A DNA stretch of 8,950 bases from Bacteroidota bacterium (GTDB taxonomy: Bacteria > Bacteroidota > Bacteroidia > Bacteroidales > Prolixibacteraceae). The stretch lies in assembly GCA_030691295.1 (NCBI GenBank), contig JAUYEQ010000011.1:1-8950 (forward strand), in the 5' to 3' direction. The translations under genes and the position numbers were made by a program. The notes below the pieces were generated by a model. The model was not told where the DNA came from. It did not search any database and worked only from the letters and a program-made list of their open reading frames with translations. Positions 6,230-8,950 of this stretch are shown in pieces. Every line of letters starts with the position of its first letter. Within the stretch, counting starts at the first letter, position 1.

Positions 6230-7411
6230 TCATAACCCTTTATAAGTTATACCAAGGAGTGTAATGTCATCAGACTGCGGTGCGCTGCCTGCAAAATCAG
6301 CAACATCGGTAAACGACTTTTTAATGATTGTTTCAACAGGAAGGTTCAGGCTGTGATTCAGAAAATTTTCAAATCTTTCTTCTCCATAGGCTGTTTCTTC
6401 CAGGTTAAAAGCCTCTACAACTCCATCGGTATAAAGTAAAAGCTGGTCCCCGCTTTTCAACTGTATTTTTTTTGATTCGAAGCTAAAATCCTCAAGAACC
6501 CCGAGCGGCAGGCCATTTGTAATTTCAACCTGACTTATGCCACCGGACGAAAGTATATACGGAGGATTGTGGCCGGCATTCACATATTCAACTTCGCCGG
6601 TTTGTATATTCAGTATTCCGTAAAATACAGTTACAAACATGGATGAAACACTTTCTGTACAGAGAAGATTATTTACATATTGCATGCATTCGCTAACCGA
6701 ATCGCCTTTGAGCCCGGTTGCCCGAATAAGCGTTCGGCTGACAGCCATAAAAATAGCTGCCGAAATTCCTTTACCCGAAACGTCGCCAATAACAAATCCA
6801 AGCCGATGCCTATCGATGAGAAAAAAGTCGTAAAAATCCCCACCAACCTCATTTGCGGCATGCATTGAAGCATAAATATCAAAATTTGGCTCATTGGGAA
6901 ATGGAGGAAATTTCTTGGGAAGAATGGCCTGTTGTATTTCACGCGATATGTTTAAGTCGTATTGTATCGAAACCAGTTGATCATGATCAGTCAGCCAGCG
7001 CCGCACAGACAAGATTTCACCAAGGGTTTTATTGATGGTTATCTCAAGATCGTCAAAATTTACAGGTTTGGTGATGAAATCAAAAGCGCCCCGGTTCATG
7101 GCTGTCCTGATATTGTCCATATCGCCATAAGCTGATACAATGACAGTTTTCAACCCAGGGTTTTTCAGTTCCTTTAATTTTGTAAGCAATGTTAAGCCAT
7201 CCATCCCGGGCATATTGATATCGGAAAGAACAATGCCAATTTCGGGGAATTCAGTAATTTTTTCAAGGGCTTCGATCCCGTTGAAAGCAAATTCAAAATC
7301 AAAAGTTTTTTCACGTATATGGCGGCGGAATTTCTGCCGGATCATCGGCTCCATATCTGACTCATCATCGACAACCAAAATTTTAACTCCGGTTTGTAAA
7401 GATTGACTCAT
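6230..7411 (-). CDS. Response regulator: receiver domain fused to PP2C/SpoIIE-type phosphatase
   Basis: A 393-residue cytoplasmic protein. The N-terminal receiver (about 9-130) has the acidic pair D15/D16, phosphoacceptor D64 in LSDINMPGMDG, the S93 switch residue in IVSAYG and K115 in FITKPV. A helical linker (about 131-170) contains the SREIQQAILPKKFPP pattern that usually precedes RsbU-like phosphatases. The phosphatase domain (about 175-390) has metal-binding aspartates in GGDFYD (D192), GDVSGKG (D210), YTDGVVEA (D329) and SDDITLL (D381/D382), so it should be active. The family dephosphorylates serine or threonine on proteins, typically anti-sigma antagonists in partner-switch pathways; no such partner is in the window. 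The gene converges on the histidine kinase gene with a 43-base gap, and neither has another partner nearby, so they may form one phosphorelay. No hairpin terminator is visible in the gap. Confidence 0.93.
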   Translation of the reverse strand: MSQSLQTGVKILVVDDESDMEPMIRQKFRRHIREKTFDFEFAFNGIEALEKITEFPEIGIVLSDINMPGMDGLTLLTKLKELKNPGLKTVIVSAYGDMDNIRTAMNRGAFDFITKPVNFDDLEITINKTLGEILSVRRWLTDHDQLVSIQYDLNISREIQQAILPKKFPPFPNEPNFDIYASMHAANEVGGDFYDFFLIDRHRLGFVIGDVSGKGISAAIFMAVSRTLIRATGLKGDSVSECMQYVNNLLCTESVSSMFVTVFYGILNIQTGEVEYVNAGHNPPYILSSGGISQVEITNGLPLGVLEDFSFESKKIQLKSGDQLLLYTDGVVEAFNLEETAYGEERFENFLNHSLNLPVETIIKKSFTDVADFAGSAPQSDDITLLGITYKGL

Positions 7412-7492
7412 ATAGATATTTTTAAATTTTTATTTCATAAATTTTGTATTCTTTTCTCAGCCATAATAATTTTAAATCATATTTTATTTCTA

Positions 7493-7524
7493 TTTGTTTT
7501 CAAGTAAATTAAATAATATGTTCC
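7493..7524 (+). promoter_or_regulatory. Weak promoter candidate for the lipoprotein gene
   Basis: TTTG at 7493-7496, then 20 bases, then TATGTTCC at 7517-7524. Only TA and the following TT of the -7 consensus TAnnTTTG match. The spacing is right and the position, about 45 bases before the ATG at 7568, is reasonable. No equally good candidate was found on the minus strand for the divergent receiver-phosphatase gene within the 156-base gap. Confidence 0.28.
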
Positions 7525-7567
7525 TAGACAAAGCTCATTAAATAATCATCTAAAAAAACTACTGCAA

Positions 7568-8422
7568 ATGAAAAATCTATTGACAAAACATGTTCTACTT
7601 TTTGGCATAGCGCTAATTCTGATTGCCGGATGCAATTCCGCTACTAAAACAAAAGAAAAAAAAGGTACAACCTCCAGTGGGCAAGTGGCATCTGTTGAAG
7701 TTGAAGTTTTTGATGCTGTAAAAATTAAGGATCAAATTGTTGAAACAATTCGCAAAATGCCCAGCGAAAAGGAAGTTGCCACATTGCTGAATGAAGCAGG
7801 AGCTGCCTATATTTTTGATTTAACAGTTCCGGCTGAGCAGGCCGAAAAGCTAATGACCAAATCCGATCAGAGTTTTGGCTTAGGGCTGTATTCATTTGAC
7901 TTGCTCTATGCCAGCGTTTATAACATGGGAGCTGCAGCGGGTGAAATAAGCCAGGTTTCTGAGCAGTTAATTGATAAGCTCGGACTAAGGAATGAGCTTA
8001 TTTCAACAAAAAACTATCTGGGGAGAATTAAAGCAAATACCAGCAACAAAGATTCTCTTGATTTTCTTGTTACACAGGACCTCAACCACTTTCATCAGCA
8101 AATGTCAAGTGGCAATCAGCCCGATGTTTATGCGCTGTCGGTTATCGGTTCCAACGTGGAAGCTTTGTATATTCTAAGTCAGAGTACTTTGCTGGCAAAA
8201 AACAAAACAAAACTGCTCGATGTCATGAGCAAACAAACCGAAAGGGTAAAACTGGTATTTACATTGCTTGAAATGATGTCGGGAGATGAAAATATCAAAC
8301 CTTACTACGAACAATTTAAACCTGTTGTCACCATTTTTGAAGAAAATCAGGAAATTACAGAAAAGGAGCTTGCAAAAATTGGCCCTTTGATGGAAAAGGT
8401 CAGGAAAAATATATTAAAATAA
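7568..8422 (+). CDS. Lipoprotein of unknown function
   Basis: A 284-residue predicted lipoprotein: basic MKNLLTKH, a hydrophobic core, and lipobox IAGC with acylated cysteine C22. After it comes a polar, lysine-rich linker (23-40), with no acidic stretch of the kind that flags surface export in some Bacteroidota, so a periplasm-facing location is more likely. The mature part is mostly alpha-helical, with EAGAAYIFDLTVPAEQAEK (76-94) and LGLYSFDLLYASVYNMG (105-121) as its most distinctive stretches. It resembles uncharacterised lipoproteins I recall from Bacteroidota, but I cannot name a family or activity. It is transcribed away from the receiver-phosphatase gene and closed by the hairpin at 8429-8467, so it is probably monocistronic. 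The start is fixed by the signal peptide. Confidence 0.88.
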   Translation: MKNLLTKHVLLFGIALILIAGCNSATKTKEKKGTTSSGQVASVEVEVFDAVKIKDQIVETIRKMPSEKEVATLLNEAGAAYIFDLTVPAEQAEKLMTKSDQSFGLGLYSFDLLYASVYNMGAAAGEISQVSEQLIDKLGLRNELISTKNYLGRIKANTSNKDSLDFLVTQDLNHFHQQMSSGNQPDVYALSVIGSNVEALYILSQSTLLAKNKTKLLDVMSKQTERVKLVFTLLEMMSGDENIKPYYEQFKPVVTIFEENQEITEKELAKIGPLMEKVRKNILK

Positions 8423-8428
8423 ATTTTT

Positions 8429-8467
8429 AAAATCCGGGAATCAGTCTGCTGTATTCCCGGATTTTTT
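8429..8467 (+). terminator. Rho-independent terminator after the lipoprotein gene
   Basis: A perfect stem of about 13 base pairs, aaaatccgggaat (8429-8441) with attcccggatttt (8453-8465), an 11-base loop, and a run of six T (8462-8467). It begins 7 bases after the lipoprotein stop codon. The stem is A-rich on its 5' side, so it could also act on the minus strand. Confidence 0.88.
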
Positions 8468-8490
8468 ATTTCATTTTTAACATATCATTT

Positions 8491-8950
8491 ATGAACGAGA
8501 TTACATTAAATGCCCTTATCAATTTATTTGCATTGTTCTCGGCCATAAGTGAATCAAAAAAAGAGGATGCCATACGAAATTTCTCAGTGTACCTGCATCA
8601 GCACTTTGGAATTTCTGAAGGCAATGATTACCTGAAACTCTTTGAAGAGTTGCTTGACATTTATGGGGTTGACGGAGAACCCGCATTTCCTGTTGATATG
8701 GTTCAGGAGGCCTATAAAATAAGCACGAACATCAGGAGCTGGCTCAAAAAAGATGAACAAATAATGGTTTTTATAAGGTTTCTGGAACTTGTGAAAAGCG
8801 GAAACCAATCGAAAGCAGCAGTGCTTTTTGAAACTTTGGCCAATGTCTTTGAAATCAGTAAAACCGAGTTTGATAAATTTATTGCCTTTATATTTTACAC
8901 TTCCACCGATCAGATTAACAACCCCGATTTTTTACTTATTAACAGCAATG
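8491..8950 (+). CDS. N-terminal part of a TerB-like/ABC-type ATPase (runs off the window)
   Basis: An open frame from the ATG at 8491 to the window end (153 codons plus one base). It begins MNEITLNALINLFALFSAIS and continues as an acidic, mostly helical domain, with FVIRFLEL-like helix IMVFIRFLELVKSG (91-104), FEISKTEFDKFIAFIF (120-135) and an ending NPDFLLINSN. This pattern (MNExxLNALxxLFA, a helical domain of about 140 residues with a TerB-like layout, then a LLI(D/N) strand) is what I recall at the start of large Bacteroidota ATP-binding-cassette proteins. No Walker motif lies within the visible part, so the ATPase assignment is tentative. There is no signal peptide. Only about 20 bases separate the upstream terminator from this ATG and no consensus promoter is visible there. 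Transcription by read-through or from a promoter overlapping the hairpin is possible. Confidence 0.8.
   Translation, partial: MNEITLNALINLFALFSAISESKKEDAIRNFSVYLHQHFGISEGNDYLKLFEELLDIYGVDGEPAFPVDMVQEAYKISTNIRSWLKKDEQIMVFIRFLELVKSGNQSKAAVLFETLANVFEISKTEFDKFIAFIFYTSTDQINNPDFLLINSN

Overview
The window looks like chromosomal DNA of a member of the Bacteroidota, most likely an environmental Bacteroidales/Marinilabiliales-type lineage (the lineage is an inference). The reasons are a moderate, A+T-leaning composition, no clear Shine-Dalgarno sequences, a TonB-receptor-like outer-membrane barrel with an N-terminal carboxypeptidase-regulatory-like domain, a periplasmic-TPR histidine kinase of a type common in this phylum, and a promoter-like match to the Bacteroidota consensus (TTTG, about 20 bases, TAnnTTTG).

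Layout. Positions 1-330 hold the 3' remnant of a histidine kinase gene: homology begins near 55 and stops close all three frames upstream. Positions 385-3561 hold a probable two-gene operon: an exported 1-Cys peroxiredoxin, then, 15 bases later, an 810-residue outer-membrane barrel protein. The 237-base gap that follows holds a promoter candidate and a short palindrome. Positions 3799-6186 hold a second probable operon: a 108-residue beta-rich protein of unknown function and a 679-residue membrane histidine kinase. Converging on the kinase is a minus-strand gene (7411-6230) for a receiver domain fused to a PP2C/SpoIIE-type serine phosphatase. Divergent from that is a lipoprotein gene of unknown role (7568-8422), closed by a strong hairpin terminator. 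The last gene starts at 8491 and runs off the end. Its N-terminus resembles the TerB-like head of large Bacteroidota ABC-type ATPases.

How the genes may work together. The kinase has no receiver and the receiver-phosphatase has no kinase beside it, so they are a natural candidate phosphorelay: periplasmic TPR sensing, phosphotransfer, then control of a serine phosphatase and possibly a partner-switch. No anti-sigma or antagonist partner is in the window. The peroxiredoxin and barrel suggest an envelope peroxide-defence or transport unit.

The most unusual signal is repeat DNA inside coding sequence. The cytoplasmic half of the kinase gene carries four repeat-like tracts: a heptamer tandem, a palindrome also seen in the intergenic gap, and two inverted copies of a C/G-run palindrome. 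All are read through in frame and appear to add residues to a conserved catalytic region. The kinase remnant at the window start carries the same C/G-run repeat at the equivalent place. I found no CRISPR array, tRNA, rRNA, transposase or phage gene.
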